Shown here one piece after another: positions 17,987 through 28,400 of a DNA stretch of 64,000 nucleotides. The first letter of the stretch is position 1; every line of letters starts with the position of its first letter. The translations under genes and the position numbers were made by a program. The notes under the pieces are model-generated. The model did no database searches and was not told where the DNA came from. It saw only the letters and a program-made list of their open reading frames with translations. The DNA comes from Campylobacter fetus subsp. fetus (GTDB lineage: Bacteria; Campylobacterota; Campylobacteria; Campylobacterales; Campylobacteraceae). The stretch lies in NCBI RefSeq assembly GCF_900475935.1, contig NZ_LS483431.1, forward strand, positions 62,001 to 126,000, in the 5' to 3' direction.

Positions 17987-18421
17987 ATGTTAGAAAAATA
18001 TTTAGATGATGCTGTTTTACATCTTGAAGAGCTGATAAAAATAACCAAAGCCGATATAGAAAATATAAAAAATGCAGACCATTCTTTTGTCGCAGAACAC
18101 ACAAGATTAAAATCCGAACTTATAAAAAAATTTGAAAATACAAAAACATTATTAGATAATGAACTAGTAAAACTAGCTAAAGAAAATAATGGAACAGATC
18201 TTGCTGATATACTTTGCGATGATATAAAAGAGAAACTATCAAAATTGAGAGAATCTCTTGTATCTTTACAAAAAGTCAATAAAGAGTACGCAAAATCTGT
18301 TATTGTAGTAAAGGAATTTTACGACTCTTTATTAAAGTCAATGTTTGGCAGCGACTCTGGATCAGGAACATATGGCTCAGAATCTCTTTCGCCAGAGCAA
18401 CTTTTTAAATTAAGGGTTTGA
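17987..18421 (+). CDS. flgN: FlgN-like flagellar chaperone
   Basis: 144 residues, mostly long helices (LHLEELIKITKADIENIKNA, then EKLSKLRESLVSLQKVNKEY) and a Ser/Gly-rich tail, the organisation of FlgN. FlgN escorts the hook-filament junction proteins FlgK and FlgL. Its position, 1 bp before flgK and after flgM, is the standard flgM-flgN-flgK order and is the main support, since FlgN sequences diverge strongly. Its ribosome-binding site lies in a hairpin. Confidence 0.75.
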   Translation: MLEKYLDDAVLHLEELIKITKADIENIKNADHSFVAEHTRLKSELIKKFENTKTLLDNELVKLAKENNGTDLADILCDDIKEKLSKLRESLVSLQKVNKEYAKSVIVVKEFYDSLLKSMFGSDSGSGTYGSESLSPEQLFKLRV

Positions 18422-18422
18422 G

Positions 18423-20276
18423 ATGGGAATATTCGATTCGCTTTATACAGGAGCATCAGGGCTAAACGCCGCTCAGCTCCAGATCCAAGTAACCGGGCAA
18501 AATATAACAAATATAAATAGTGATTACTATACTAGACAAAGAGTTGTGCAGTCGGCTACAACTCCGCTTCATACTTCTCCGGGCGATGTTGGTATGGGAA
18601 CTAGGATAGATACTATAATACGAATTCATGATGAATTTACATTTGACAAGCTCAAAACTGCAACGACAAATAAAGAAAATACCGCATACAAACAGCAAGT
18701 TCTTCAAGAAATAGCTCAAAGATTTCCAGATCTTAAAGATACCGGACTTTTAAAAGATATAGAAAATTACTTTGGCGCATGGAATAATTTTGCGTCTCAT
18801 CCGTATGAAAGTGCACAAAAAACTAATCTTTTAAATTTAACCAGCACTTTAACAAATAGATTAAACGATACATCCTCTCAGCTAAAAACAGTTCATAATA
18901 ATATAAACGAGCAAGTAAAATTAGCAGTAGATGAGATAAACAGGATCGGCAAACAAATAGCAGATTTAAATGCTCAAATTCAAAAAGTAGAAACAGGCAC
19001 GACTCAAAACGCAAATGATTTAAGAGATAAAAGAGATCAGCTAGAGCTTACTTTGGCAAATATTTTAAACATCTCAACATTTAAAAATGATATTTCGAGT
19101 AATAGCACTTTTGGAGGTACTCTTACTGATCAAGGAAGAAACTATAATCTTAATATAGACGGCATAACGCTGATAGATGGAGTAAATTTTCATCCTCTTA
19201 CTCTTGATACTAATGGAAATAAAGATGGATTTACAAATATATATTATGAGTTAAATGACGGTACGAGAGTCGATATGGCTTCAAAGATAAATAGCGGCAA
19301 ACTTGGTGCCATGCTTGATCTAAGAGGCAGAACTATGGGCGATAATGGAGAAGTCAAAGATGGTATGATAACTGAGTTTAGAAATAATCTCGATACTTTT
19401 GCAAAGACATTAATAATACAAACAAATAATATATACGCCAGCGCAGCTCAAGAAGGTATGAGTTCAACCGATCTTTCGCAGATGAAACCAAACACAACTC
19501 TTCAAAACTTTGATCAAAATGTTCAAAGCGGTAATTTTGATGTTATAATCTATAACTCTCAAGGCGTGGAAGTAGCAAGAAAAACTATAAATGTAAACTC
19601 TTCAACAACCATGGACGATACAAAACAAGGAAATTCAATAGTCGGCGACTTTAACTCAGATACCGATGATAATAATAACGGCAACTTAAATGACGATGTT
19701 AATGATTTTTTCACTGCAAAGTTTAACTATGATGAGAAAACAGGACTTGGTCATCTAAGTTTTTCTCCTCTTTTTTCATCCGGCGAATATACTATGGCGA
19801 TAGAGGATAAAGGAACAAATTTCCCCGGAGTATTTGGAATGAGCCAGTTTTTTGAAGGAGACAGCGCTTCAAATATCAAAATAGAATCATCATTAGCAAG
19901 CGATACTTCAAAGATTAAAGGAAATAAAGCTCCGGTAGATGGAGATAATAGTATGGCAAACGCTATGATAAATCTTCAATATCAAAGTCTAAATTTCTAT
20001 GCAAATGACGGAACTATAAGATCTGAAACGATAACTGGGTATTATAGATATTTAACTACCGATATAGCGTCAAAAACTGAATCCGTTAATGCTTTAAATA
20101 ACACAAATTTATCTCTTTATAAAAGTGTAAATGCAGAGTTTCAGTCTATAAGTGGTGTAAATATGGATGAAGAACTTGGAAATTTAATTAAATTTCAATC
20201 AAGTTACGGGGCGGCTGCAAAGATAGTCACAACAGTAGAAAAAATGTTAGAAACCCTTATAGGAATGAAACAATAA
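18423..20276 (+). CDS. flgK: Hook-filament junction protein FlgK (HAP1)
   Basis: 617 residues. The N-terminal D0 segment GIFDSLYTGASGLNAAQLQIQ and the FlgK/FlgE family stretch VTGQNITNINSDYYTRQRV are unmistakable. The C-terminal heptad region (VNMDEELGNLIKFQSSYGAA) packs against it. It is exported through the flagellar type III system, with no signal peptide. It starts one base after flgN. Confidence 0.96.
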   Translation: MGIFDSLYTGASGLNAAQLQIQVTGQNITNINSDYYTRQRVVQSATTPLHTSPGDVGMGTRIDTIIRIHDEFTFDKLKTATTNKENTAYKQQVLQEIAQRFPDLKDTGLLKDIENYFGAWNNFASHPYESAQKTNLLNLTSTLTNRLNDTSSQLKTVHNNINEQVKLAVDEINRIGKQIADLNAQIQKVETGTTQNANDLRDKRDQLELTLANILNISTFKNDISSNSTFGGTLTDQGRNYNLNIDGITLIDGVNFHPLTLDTNGNKDGFTNIYYELNDGTRVDMASKINSGKLGAMLDLRGRTMGDNGEVKDGMITEFRNNLDTFAKTLIIQTNNIYASAAQEGMSSTDLSQMKPNTTLQNFDQNVQSGNFDVIIYNSQGVEVARKTINVNSSTTMDDTKQGNSIVGDFNSDTDDNNNGNLNDDVNDFFTAKFNYDEKTGLGHLSFSPLFSSGEYTMAIEDKGTNFPGVFGMSQFFEGDSASNIKIESSLASDTSKIKGNKAPVDGDNSMANAMINLQYQSLNFYANDGTIRSETITGYYRYLTTDIASKTESVNALNNTNLSLYKSVNAEFQSISGVNMDEELGNLIKFQSSYGAAAKIVTTVEKMLETLIGMKQ

Positions 20277-20278
20277 TT

Positions 20279-21055
20279 ATGAATTATGGTTTAAAAGAAA
20301 TTTTAGAAAGAGCTTTAAAAGAGAAAAATACTTTAGAAAATCTCTATTTAGAAGCCGATCCGCTGCAAGTGGCGGCTAAATTTAAAAACGTGCATATAAG
20401 TCTTATTTGCGCACTTTTCGCTTACGGAAATGCTAAAGCTATAGTGAAATTCTTAAATTCGCTGGATTTCGAACTTTTAAGCTTAAGCGATCAGATTATA
20501 GAAAAAGAGATATTGGCTCAAAAACGACTTTATAGATTTCAAAATCCAAAAGACGTGTCAAATATTTTTATCACTATAAAAAGAGCGGCGCAAGAAGATA
20601 TACAAGCTATTATAAAAAGTGGGTTTGATAAAAATGGACTTATGATAGACGGAATAAATTCGCTTATAAATAAAATTTATGATTTGAACGACTATAGAAG
20701 CGACGGTTATGAGTTTTTCTTTGGCAGAAGTTATCAAAACGAACCCAAAAGTCCATATAAACGATATAATATGTGGCTTAGATGGATGGTTAGAGATAGC
20801 GATATCGATCTTGGTCTGTTTAAAAATTTGCCAAAAAGCGAGTTAATAATTCCTCTTGATACTCATACGCATAAAGTTAGTCTTGCTCTGGGGCTTTGCG
20901 ATAGGAAAAGTTATGATTTTAAAGCGGCTAAAGAGATAACTTTAAATTTAAAAAACTTTGATGCTTTTGATCCGATAAAATATGATTTTGCATTATACAG
21001 AATAGGTCAAAGTAAAGAGCTTGATAATGTAAAATCAAATTTAAAAAACATATGA
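20279..21055 (+). CDS. TIGR02757/DUF2400 family protein
   Basis: 258 residues with the family landmarks FFGRSYQNEPKSPYKRYNMWLRWMVRDSDIDLGL and IPLDTHTHKVSLALGL (quoted as separate short blocks in the protein), plus the C-terminal DPIKYDFALYRIG. The helical arrangement resembles helix-hairpin-helix DNA glycosylases, but the biochemical function is not known. It follows flgK by 2 bp yet has no flagellar motif, so it is probably a passenger in the transcript. Confidence 0.8.
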   Translation: MNYGLKEILERALKEKNTLENLYLEADPLQVAAKFKNVHISLICALFAYGNAKAIVKFLNSLDFELLSLSDQIIEKEILAQKRLYRFQNPKDVSNIFITIKRAAQEDIQAIIKSGFDKNGLMIDGINSLINKIYDLNDYRSDGYEFFFGRSYQNEPKSPYKRYNMWLRWMVRDSDIDLGLFKNLPKSELIIPLDTHTHKVSLALGLCDRKSYDFKAAKEITLNLKNFDAFDPIKYDFALYRIGQSKELDNVKSNLKNI

Positions 21056-21128
21056 AGTAAAGTAAATTTAATATTAGTTTTGATAGTATTTTAATGTTTC
21101 TATTCTAAATTTAAAAAGGTTATGGATT

Positions 21129-22496
21129 ATGTTTGATACGATTTTTAGAGAGTATGATATCAGAGGTATTTATGAAAAAGATCTAAACGAAACCAGCGTT
21201 AAAGCCATTGGTTATTGTTTAGGTGTAGAGATGGCTAAAAGAGATGTTAAAACGATAAGCGTTGGATATGATGCTAGGCTTAGCGCCGATACTCTTTTTA
21301 AATATTTAATTAGTGGCTTAAATGAAGCTAAAATGAGAGTATTTGATATAGGTATGCTGCCTACTCCTGTTGGATATTTTAGTGTTTTTACAGATGTTTT
21401 TGATGCAAACGTGATGATTACTGGAAGCCATAATCCAAAAGAGTATAATGGATTTAAAATAACAACTCATAAAGATAGTTTTTTTGGCGCAGATCTTCAG
21501 AAATTAAAAGATAGTGTAAATGAACTTATTTCTTCTAAAAAACAGATAAAAGATAATTTTGAAGCGCAAAAATACGATATATTAAGCAAATACGTAGAGT
21601 TTTATAAAAATGAGTTTTCGCATTTGACCGGACTGAAAACAAAGATTATTTGCGATTGCGCAAATGGCACTGCCGGCATTACTTTAGAGCCGATAATACA
21701 AGCTTTGAGTTTAAACGCTACTATCTTTTATAAAGAGCCAAACGGAAACTTTCCAAATCACCATCCAGATCCTAGCGAAGAGAAAAATTTAAAAGATTTA
21801 AAAAACGCTTTAAGTGGTGAATACGAGATTGGTTTTGGGTTTGACGGAGACGCAGATAGAATAGCTGTTTTAACTAAAAAAAGAAGCATAAAGGGCGACG
21901 AGTTAGCCTATTTGTATGCAAAAAATATGAAAAACCCTAGGGTTTTAGGCGAAGTTAAATGTTCGCAAAATATGTATGATGAAATAGACAAAATCGGTAA
22001 ATCTTTTATGGGTAAAACAGGTCATAGTAATATAAAAAAGGCTATGAAAGAACTAAATATCGATATGGCTGCTGAGGTTAGCGGACATATATTTTTTAAA
22101 GAGAGATTTTTTGGTTTTGATGACGCGGTTTATGCTATGATAAGAGTTTTGGAGCTTATTGCAAAAGGATTTAACCTTGATGATGAGCTTGATAGCCTTC
22201 CAAAGTTATACTCGAGCGATGAGATAAAAATAGATACCACCGAAGAGATGAAATTTAAAATTATAGATGAATTAAAAAAAGAACTTCACAATACCAAAAA
22301 CGGACTTCCTAAGATAGTCGATGTTATCGATATAGACGGTGTTAGGATTAAATTTGAAAATGGCTGGGGTCTTGTAAGAGCTTCAAATACGACACCGGTT
22401 TTAGTAGCTAGATTTGAAGCCGGTTCGTTAGAAACTAAAGAGCTTTTAGAGCAAAAAGTACTATCTTTAGTACAAAAGTTAAAGGCAAAAATATGA
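21129..22496 (+). CDS. manB: Phosphomannomutase/phosphoglucomutase
   Basis: Interconverts hexose-6- and hexose-1-phosphates (mannose and/or glucose). The phosphoserine loop TGSHNPKEYNG has serine at residue 100, and the metal-binding loop GFDGDADR lies near residue 240. C-terminal phosphate-binding RASNTTPVLVARFE is present. Length 455 is normal for the PMM/PGM group. It overlaps manC by 4 bp, so its main task is probably mannose-1-phosphate for GDP-mannose. Confidence 0.92.
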   Translation: MFDTIFREYDIRGIYEKDLNETSVKAIGYCLGVEMAKRDVKTISVGYDARLSADTLFKYLISGLNEAKMRVFDIGMLPTPVGYFSVFTDVFDANVMITGSHNPKEYNGFKITTHKDSFFGADLQKLKDSVNELISSKKQIKDNFEAQKYDILSKYVEFYKNEFSHLTGLKTKIICDCANGTAGITLEPIIQALSLNATIFYKEPNGNFPNHHPDPSEEKNLKDLKNALSGEYEIGFGFDGDADRIAVLTKKRSIKGDELAYLYAKNMKNPRVLGEVKCSQNMYDEIDKIGKSFMGKTGHSNIKKAMKELNIDMAAEVSGHIFFKERFFGFDDAVYAMIRVLELIAKGFNLDDELDSLPKLYSSDEIKIDTTEEMKFKIIDELKKELHNTKNGLPKIVDVIDIDGVRIKFENGWGLVRASNTTPVLVARFEAGSLETKELLEQKVLSLVQKLKAKI

Positions 22497-23827
22497 CAAA
22501 TGTAATTCTTTGCGGAGGTAGCGGAACTAGACTTTGGCCGCTTTCTAGAGCGCTTTTGCCAAAACAATTTGTAAAAATCTTTGATAATGATTCGCTATTT
22601 AGTAAAACATTAAAACGCAATACTTTTGCTGAAAATAGAATAATTATTTGTAACGAAAGTCACTATTTTTTAGCGCTTGATGAGTGCGGAGGAAATAGTG
22701 CTAAATTTATTTTAGAGCCGTTTGGAAAAAATACCGCAGCTCCTATAGTGTTTTGTGCTTTGAGCGTAGATAAAGATGAAATTTTGCTAGTTACGCCAAG
22801 TGATCATCTAATCGAGCTTGAAGACGAATATAATAGATCTATAAAAGCTGCAGTAGAGTTGGCAAATGATGGCAAGCTAGTAACATTCGGTATTACTCCA
22901 AACGAACCAAATATAGGATATGGCTATATAAAAGCTGATGGAAACAATGTTAAAAGCTTTATAGAAAAGCCGAGTTTAAAAAAAGCAAAAGAGCTTTTGG
23001 CGCAGGGCGATTGTTATTTTAATAGCGGAATGTTCTGTTTTAAAGCCGGAGTTTTTATTAATCAAATGCAGAAATATGCTCCAAATATACTTGAACAGGC
23101 GCGTCAAGCTATCTTAAATGTAGAAAATAACTCGGATATAATGCGCATTAAACCACAATATATGCAAAATATCGATGATATAAGCATTGATTACGCTTTG
23201 ATGCAAAAAAGTGAAAATATCGCTATGGTTCCATTGAATGCTAGGTGGAGCGATATGGGAAGTTTCGATGAATTATCCAAAAAGGTTCAGAGTTCGCCAT
23301 CAACAAGTATAGATGCAAATAATAACTTTGTTATCAGCTATAAAAATAGCGCTTTAGTAGATGTGGATGATCTTATCATAGTAGATACTAAAGACGCTCT
23401 TTTGGTTACTAAAAAAGGTAGCTCTCAAAAAGTAAAAAATGTTTATAATCTGATAAAAAAAACAAATCCAAATTTATGCGAAATTCACACCAAAGCCTAT
23501 CGTCCGTGGGGAAGTTATGAGGTTTTAGAAGATGCTCCAAATTTCAAAATTAAAAAAATTATAGTAAAACCATATAAGCGTTTAAGTTTGCAAAAACATC
23601 TTCATAGAAGCGAGCATTGGGTGGTTGTCAGTGGCGAAGCTCTAGTCACGATCGATTATAAAGAGACACTTTTGAAAAATAACCAGTCGATTTATATAGA
23701 AAAGCAAAAGCTCCATAGATTAGAAAATAAGCTTGATACGGATCTTATCCTTATAGAAGTTCAAGTTGGGGATTACCTCGGCGAGGATGATATAATACGA
23801 ATAGAAGACGATTATAGTAGGACTTAA
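22493..23827 (+). CDS. manC: Mannose-1-phosphate guanylyltransferase / mannose-6-phosphate isomerase
   Basis: A bifunctional type II enzyme. The N-terminal nucleotidyltransferase domain has [21 protein letters not shown], and the C-terminal cupin isomerase domain has [11 protein letters not shown] and [18 protein letters not shown] with metal-binding histidines. Together they convert fructose-6-phosphate-derived mannose into GDP-mannose for surface polysaccharide. 444 residues, both domains complete. It is coupled to manB (4 bp) and to queC (1 bp). Confidence 0.93.
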   Translation: MTNVILCGGSGTRLWPLSRALLPKQFVKIFDNDSLFSKTLKRNTFAENRIIICNESHYFLALDECGGNSAKFILEPFGKNTAAPIVFCALSVDKDEILLVTPSDHLIELEDEYNRSIKAAVELANDGKLVTFGITPNEPNIGYGYIKADGNNVKSFIEKPSLKKAKELLAQGDCYFNSGMFCFKAGVFINQMQKYAPNILEQARQAILNVENNSDIMRIKPQYMQNIDDISIDYALMQKSENIAMVPLNARWSDMGSFDELSKKVQSSPSTSIDANNNFVISYKNSALVDVDDLIIVDTKDALLVTKKGSSQKVKNVYNLIKKTNPNLCEIHTKAYRPWGSYEVLEDAPNFKIKKIIVKPYKRLSLQKHLHRSEHWVVVSGEALVTIDYKETLLKNNQSIYIEKQKLHRLENKLDTDLILIEVQVGDYLGEDDIIRIEDDYSRT

Positions 23828-24498
23828 TGGTAAATTTAAAAAAAGCTGTTTGCGTGATAAGCGGCGGTATGGATAGTGCTTTAGCAGCGTATAAAGCTAA
23901 AAATTCAGGATATGAGATAGTAGCGCTTCATTTTGATTATAATCAACGCACCATGAATAAAGAAAGAGAGTGTTTTAACCTAATTTGCGATGATTTAGAT
24001 GTTGAAAAACGATTTATTTTAGATGTTGGTTTTATAGCGCAAATTGGTGGAAATGCTTTAACGGATAAAACTCTTAATATACCAAAAGATGGCATAAGCG
24101 AAAATATCCCTATAACTTACGTGCCATTTAGAAACGGTATATTTCTTAGTATAGCAGCGGCTCTAGCGCAAAAAGAAGGTTGTGAGGCTATATATATAGG
24201 AGTCGTAGAAGAAGATAGCAGCGGATATCCAGACTGCACTGAACAGTTTATAAATTCTATAAATAAGGCTATAAATTTAGGTACCGCAGATAATAATATA
24301 GTTATAAAAACTCCTTTAGTTCATCTCTCAAAAGGTGATATAGTAAAAGAGGCTAGTAGCCTAAAAGTTCCATTAGAGCTTACTTGGAGCTGCTATGAAA
24401 ATAGCGAATTTGCATGCGGTACTTGTGATAGCTGCAGGTTAAGACTAAAAGGCTTTAAAGAGGCAAAACTGAGCGATAAAATACCTTATAAAAGCTAA
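23827..24498 (+). CDS. queC: 7-cyano-7-deazaguanine synthase QueC
   Basis: ATP-dependent conversion of carboxydeazaguanine to preQ0 in queuosine synthesis. The PP-loop [11 protein letters not shown] is at residues 13-23, and the zinc site [14 protein letters not shown] plus an upstream Cys forms the C-terminal four-cysteine cluster. Length 223 is typical. The ATG shares one base with the manC stop codon; the functional link to mannose metabolism is none that I know, so this looks like transcriptional packaging. Confidence 0.94.
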   Translation: MVNLKKAVCVISGGMDSALAAYKAKNSGYEIVALHFDYNQRTMNKERECFNLICDDLDVEKRFILDVGFIAQIGGNALTDKTLNIPKDGISENIPITYVPFRNGIFLSIAAALAQKEGCEAIYIGVVEEDSSGYPDCTEQFINSINKAINLGTADNNIVIKTPLVHLSKGDIVKEASSLKVPLELTWSCYENSEFACGTCDSCRLRLKGFKEAKLSDKIPYKS

Positions 24499-24560
24499 TT
24501 AAACGCTATTTTATACTTTTAAAACGCTTAAGCTACAAGATAATATTTAGCCTATTGTGA

Positions 24561-24566
24561 TATAAT
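24561..24566 (+). promoter_or_regulatory. -10 box of gltX operon
   Basis: GTGATATAAT, an extended -10-like TATAAT, lies 24 bp before the gltX ATG in the 92 bp queC-gltX gap; AAGGAAA is the ribosome-binding site. Confidence 0.5.
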
Positions 24567-24590
24567 AAATGAAAAATTTAAGGAAAATAG

Positions 24591-25880
24591 ATGTACCGTT
24601 TTGCACCATCTCCAACAGGAGATATGCATATAGGCAACTTAAGAGCTGCTATATTTAATTACATATGCTCATTACAAGATAATAGCGGATTTATATTACG
24701 TATCGAAGATACCGATAATGCTAGAAACATAGATGGAAAAGATAAAGAGATCTTTGATATATTGACTAAATTTAATATAAAATGGGATACACTTTATTAT
24801 CAAAGTAAAAATCTTAAGTTTCATCAGGAATTTGCAGCTAAACTTTTGGCTGAAAAAAAAGCATTTTTATGCTTTTGTGACGAAACGACCTTAGAATCTA
24901 AAAAAGAAGCCGCAAAAACAGCAGGTAAGCCGTACAGATATGATGGAACTTGTGAAAATTTAAGTGATGACGATGTTTTAAGCAATCCCCGTCCAGCAGC
25001 CGTTCGCTTGAAAATCAAAAACGAGCCGCAAAGTTTTTATGACGCTATAAAAGGCGAAGTCAAATTTGAACCGCAAAATATCGATAGTTTTGTTCTTTTA
25101 AGAGCGGATAAAACTCCGACTTATAATTTTGCTTGCGCTATAGATGATATGCTTGAGGGCGTCACGTTTGTTATCAGAGGCGAAGATCATGTTAGTAATA
25201 CTCCAAAACAAAATTTAATCCGAGAAGCGCTTGGTTACACCGGTAAAATCGGCTATGCTCATTTGCCTATTATCCTAAATAAAGAAGGCAAAAAGATGAG
25301 CAAACGTGAAAATAGCTCATCTGTAAAATGGCTTTTAAATAGAGGTTATATGCCTGAAGCCATTGCAAATTATCTTATTTTGTTAGGCAATAAAACCCCT
25401 TGCGAGATTTTTACTTTAGAAGAGTCTTTACAGTGGTTTAGTATAAAAAATATTTCGAAATCTCCTGCTAAATTTGACGAGGAAAAGTTAGCTCAAATAA
25501 ACAGAGAACACATAAAAAAAGCTAGTGACGAAAGGCTAAAAGAACTTGGTTTATCAAAACCTCATTTGGCTAGATTTTATACTCAAGAGTGTAGTTTAAT
25601 TTCAGAAATTAAAGATAAAATAGATCAAATTTACTCTAAAAAAGATATTTCAGATGAGTGGAAACAAAATGCAAATTTAATAAAAGACGCCGTTTTAAAC
25701 TCAAATATTCCTAATAATTTTGATGAGTTGAAAAATGAGATTATACAAATTACAAATTTAAAAGGAAAATCTCTGTTTATGCCATTTCGTTTATTGCTTA
25801 CAGGAAGCGAGCATGGTCCGGAGCTAAAAGAATTATATGCGCTAATCAAAGATGATATAAAGGAGATAATAGCAAAATGA
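24591..25880 (+). CDS. gltX: Glutamyl-tRNA synthetase (one of the usual two)
   Basis: Class I aminoacyl-tRNA synthetase. HIGN at residues 13-16 is the HIGH motif, and KKMSKREN near residue 233 is the KMSKS motif. Length 429 is short for GluRS, as in epsilonproteobacteria, which usually carry two: one for tRNA-Glu and one that charges tRNA-Gln for later amidation. Sequence alone does not tell me which this is. As I recall, the gltX-yggT-slt neighbourhood matches C. jejuni gltX1. It overlaps the next gene by 4 bp. Confidence 0.93.
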   Translation: MYRFAPSPTGDMHIGNLRAAIFNYICSLQDNSGFILRIEDTDNARNIDGKDKEIFDILTKFNIKWDTLYYQSKNLKFHQEFAAKLLAEKKAFLCFCDETTLESKKEAAKTAGKPYRYDGTCENLSDDDVLSNPRPAAVRLKIKNEPQSFYDAIKGEVKFEPQNIDSFVLLRADKTPTYNFACAIDDMLEGVTFVIRGEDHVSNTPKQNLIREALGYTGKIGYAHLPIILNKEGKKMSKRENSSSVKWLLNRGYMPEAIANYLILLGNKTPCEIFTLEESLQWFSIKNISKSPAKFDEEKLAQINREHIKKASDERLKELGLSKPHLARFYTQECSLISEIKDKIDQIYSKKDISDEWKQNANLIKDAVLNSNIPNNFDELKNEIIQITNLKGKSLFMPFRLLLTGSEHGPELKELYALIKDDIKEIIAK

Positions 25881-26176
25881 TGGTTATAAGCACGTTTATT
25901 ATAGCACTAGCAAACCTCTTACACATAGTAATCACCGCCTATACGTGGATTATAGTTGCTGCAGCGCTCATTAGCTGGGTAAATCCAGATCCGTATAACA
26001 AGATAGTTCAATTTCTGCATCGTATAACTGCGCCTGCTTATGAGTTAGTACGAAAAACAAAGATACCCACTGCATTTGGCGGCATAGATATAGCTCCGAT
26101 TATCGTACTTTTAGCACTTCAATTCCTAGATCTATTTTTAGTAGGATTGTTAATTGAAATTTCTACTAAAATTTAG
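25877..26176 (+). CDS. YggT-family integral membrane protein
   Basis: 99 residues with two hydrophobic segments (about 5-30 and 75-97) and the family motif [21 protein letters not shown] between them. YggT proteins are linked to envelope shaping, osmotic tolerance and cell division, without a defined activity. It overlaps gltX by 4 bp and slt by 23 bp, so all three share one transcript. Confidence 0.85.
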   Translation: MMVISTFIIALANLLHIVITAYTWIIVAAALISWVNPDPYNKIVQFLHRITAPAYELVRKTKIPTAFGGIDIAPIIVLLALQFLDLFLVGLLIEISTKI

Positions 26177-27827
26177 TATATTTACAGCTTTTATAGCTGT
26201 TTTTTTGGATGCCGGAGTTATAAGTTACGAGCAGATAAAACAAGCTCCAAAAGGACTTGCAAAAGATTATTATATCTATAGATACATAAATGAGAGTAAA
26301 AAAGCTACTCCAAACGAGATAAAAACTCTTAGAACCGAAATTTATAGATACTCGGGAAAGCTTAAAAAAGATATAGAATCGATCATAGGACCTTTAAAAG
26401 AGCGAGTTGTTGATTGTAGAGGCGTAAATGCAAATAATATAATAGATGCTAACGCTACTTGTCAAAAGATGGTTTTGAGCGTTAAATTTTTACAAACTAT
26501 GAGTAAAGACAAAAGAGACGAGTTGGCTTTTAAATTTAAAGACGGTTCTCCCGAGCTTGCAAATTTTATTATAGGTTTTGATGCCCCAAATCCAGTGAAG
26601 TATTATATGGATACAAATGATACTGTAAGTTATTTTAAGTTTTATAATACAAGCAACAATAAAGAGAAGTTTTTAAACGATAACAATATAACCAGTTCAT
26701 TTATACCGCACTTATCTAGTAATTGGCAATTTAAAACTCTTATAAATGACGCCGTGATCAACAAAAAATTTGATAATTTTAGGCTGTCTTTATTAAATAT
26801 ATCGCCGCAGTTTGCTAGTTCTGAAATAGCGTTTTTGCTTGGGATAAATGCTATTATTTTTAATAAAGACGATTTAGCGCTTGAGTTTTTCAAAAGTGCG
26901 GCAAAGACTTCTAAATTTGCTAGTCAAAGAGATAACGCGAATTTCTGGATATATCTTATTACAAAAGATAAGTCTATCTTAAAAACCATATCAAAAAGCA
27001 GCGATATAAATATGTATAGTTTGTATGCAAGAGAGTTCAGCGGTGGAGGCAAGATAAAGATAGTTGTTCCAGATCCGAGCACAAAAACTTTGTTAAATTA
27101 TGACTATACAGATCCGTTTGTTTGGCAAAAAACATTAAATAAAGTAGCAAAAATGAGCCAGAGCGAGCTTATTAGGTATGGGGTTAGATTTTTTACTAAA
27201 AGTACTCTTGGCGAGTACAGTTATATAATGGAAAAAGCTCATAATTATAAACTTCATTTTTATCCGACTCCGTTTATGGAGCATATCGGCACAAATGATG
27301 TTAAAAGGCAAGCTCTCATATTAGCATTAGCAAGGCAGGAAAGCCGTTTTGTACCAAGTGCGGTTTCGACTTCTTACGCTCTTGGTATGATGCAGTTTAT
27401 GCCGTTTTTAGCAAATCATATAGGAAAAGAGCTGGGTATTTCAAATTTTGATCAAGATGATATGTTTAAGCCTGAGATTGCATATAAATTTGCGAATTAT
27501 CATTTGGATTATCTGGAAAAATATCTTATAAACCCTATTTTTATAGCTTATGCTTATAATGGAGGGATAGGATTTACAAAACGTATGCTTCAAAGAGGAG
27601 ATCTATTTAGTCAAAATAGCGAATATAAAAGATACGAGCCATTTTTATCTATGGAGTTAGTTCCTTACGCCGAGAGTAGAACATATGCTAAAAAAGTTCT
27701 TGCAAACTATATCATATATCTTGCTATTTTGAATTCCAATACAAAGATTTCGCAATTTTTCGAAAATTTAATGATACCTGGAGTGGGCGAGAAGTTCCGT
27801 TTGAATCTACAAACCGCTCAAAACTAA
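26154..27827 (+). CDS. slt: Soluble lytic murein transglycosylase
   Basis: Cleaves the glycan strands of peptidoglycan in the periplasm with 1,6-anhydro ring formation. TTG start at 26154; signal peptide [15 protein letters not shown]; a long helical superhelix domain; then the catalytic SLT domain from about residue 385 with LARQESRF (catalytic Glu about 395), SYALGMMQFMP and AYNGG. 557 residues, comparable to C. jejuni Slt. Its last 104 bp are overlapped on the other strand by the neighbouring lipoprotein gene. Confidence 0.93.
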   Translation: MKFLLKFSIFTAFIAVFLDAGVISYEQIKQAPKGLAKDYYIYRYINESKKATPNEIKTLRTEIYRYSGKLKKDIESIIGPLKERVVDCRGVNANNIIDANATCQKMVLSVKFLQTMSKDKRDELAFKFKDGSPELANFIIGFDAPNPVKYYMDTNDTVSYFKFYNTSNNKEKFLNDNNITSSFIPHLSSNWQFKTLINDAVINKKFDNFRLSLLNISPQFASSEIAFLLGINAIIFNKDDLALEFFKSAAKTSKFASQRDNANFWIYLITKDKSILKTISKSSDINMYSLYAREFSGGGKIKIVVPDPSTKTLLNYDYTDPFVWQKTLNKVAKMSQSELIRYGVRFFTKSTLGEYSYIMEKAHNYKLHFYPTPFMEHIGTNDVKRQALILALARQESRFVPSAVSTSYALGMMQFMPFLANHIGKELGISNFDQDDMFKPEIAYKFANYHLDYLEKYLINPIFIAYAYNGGIGFTKRMLQRGDLFSQNSEYKRYEPFLSMELVPYAESRTYAKKVLANYIIYLAILNSNTKISQFFENLMIPGVGEKFRLNLQTAQN

Positions 27828-28224
27828 GATTTAGTGTGTCGCTATTTTTTTGCGGCGCACTTACCTTTAGATAAATTCCCCATGGCATTTGAAACGTTGT
27901 TAGTTTTAAAAGAGGATCGTTATCTTCTAAAATAGATATTTTAGTTCCGTTATTATCATCATTTACTTTAAATGAAGAGTAGTTTATTTTACTATCTTTT
28001 GGATAGATTGTGATAATGAAATGCTCATTTTTTTTGTCTAGAAATTCATCTTGATGAATGGGATTTAGATATGTTCCTACGGCTAAAAATTTATCATTCG
28101 TATCTTCAAATTTCTGTGTGTATGCTAAAAGCTCATTTTTTAATGGATCTTGTATAACCGCTTTTTTATCGCTACAAGATGCTAAAAATAGGGCAAAGAT
28201 ACTTATCAAAATAGCATTTTTCAT
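27724..28224 (-). CDS. Putative lipoprotein, unknown function
   Basis: 166 residues with a lipobox (FALFLASC, lipidation cysteine at 17), so probably anchored on the inner face of an envelope membrane. The mature part is beta-rich (FIITIYPKDSKINYSSFKV, GIYLKVSAPQ) and not assignable to a family. Codon use and the signal peptide argue that it is real. Its 3' end runs 104 bp into slt on the opposite strand, so about 34 C-terminal codons are antisense to slt codons. Confidence 0.75.
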   Translation of the reverse strand: MKNAILISIFALFLASCSDKKAVIQDPLKNELLAYTQKFEDTNDKFLAVGTYLNPIHQDEFLDKKNEHFIITIYPKDSKINYSSFKVNDDNNGTKISILEDNDPLLKLTTFQMPWGIYLKVSAPQKNSDTLNLSFERFVDSNGTSRPLQVSLNFRKIAKSLYWNSK

Positions 28225-28400
28225 AGATAATCCTTTTTCTATTATTATAACATATTTATCTATTATTTTATGATTTTTACGAGCTTAGAGTTGTTTTTTA
28301 GTTGGATAATTTGATAAGAATAATCAAAATAAGCTTAAATTCAGTCAAGTGATAATATAATAACGAATATCAAAAAAGTATCAAAGTATCAAGGAATATT

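Noticed and set aside
28366-28393. Three near-copies of GTATCAAA before the DUF2325 gene
   Set aside because: Short, imperfect, in AT-rich DNA; no evidence for an operator.
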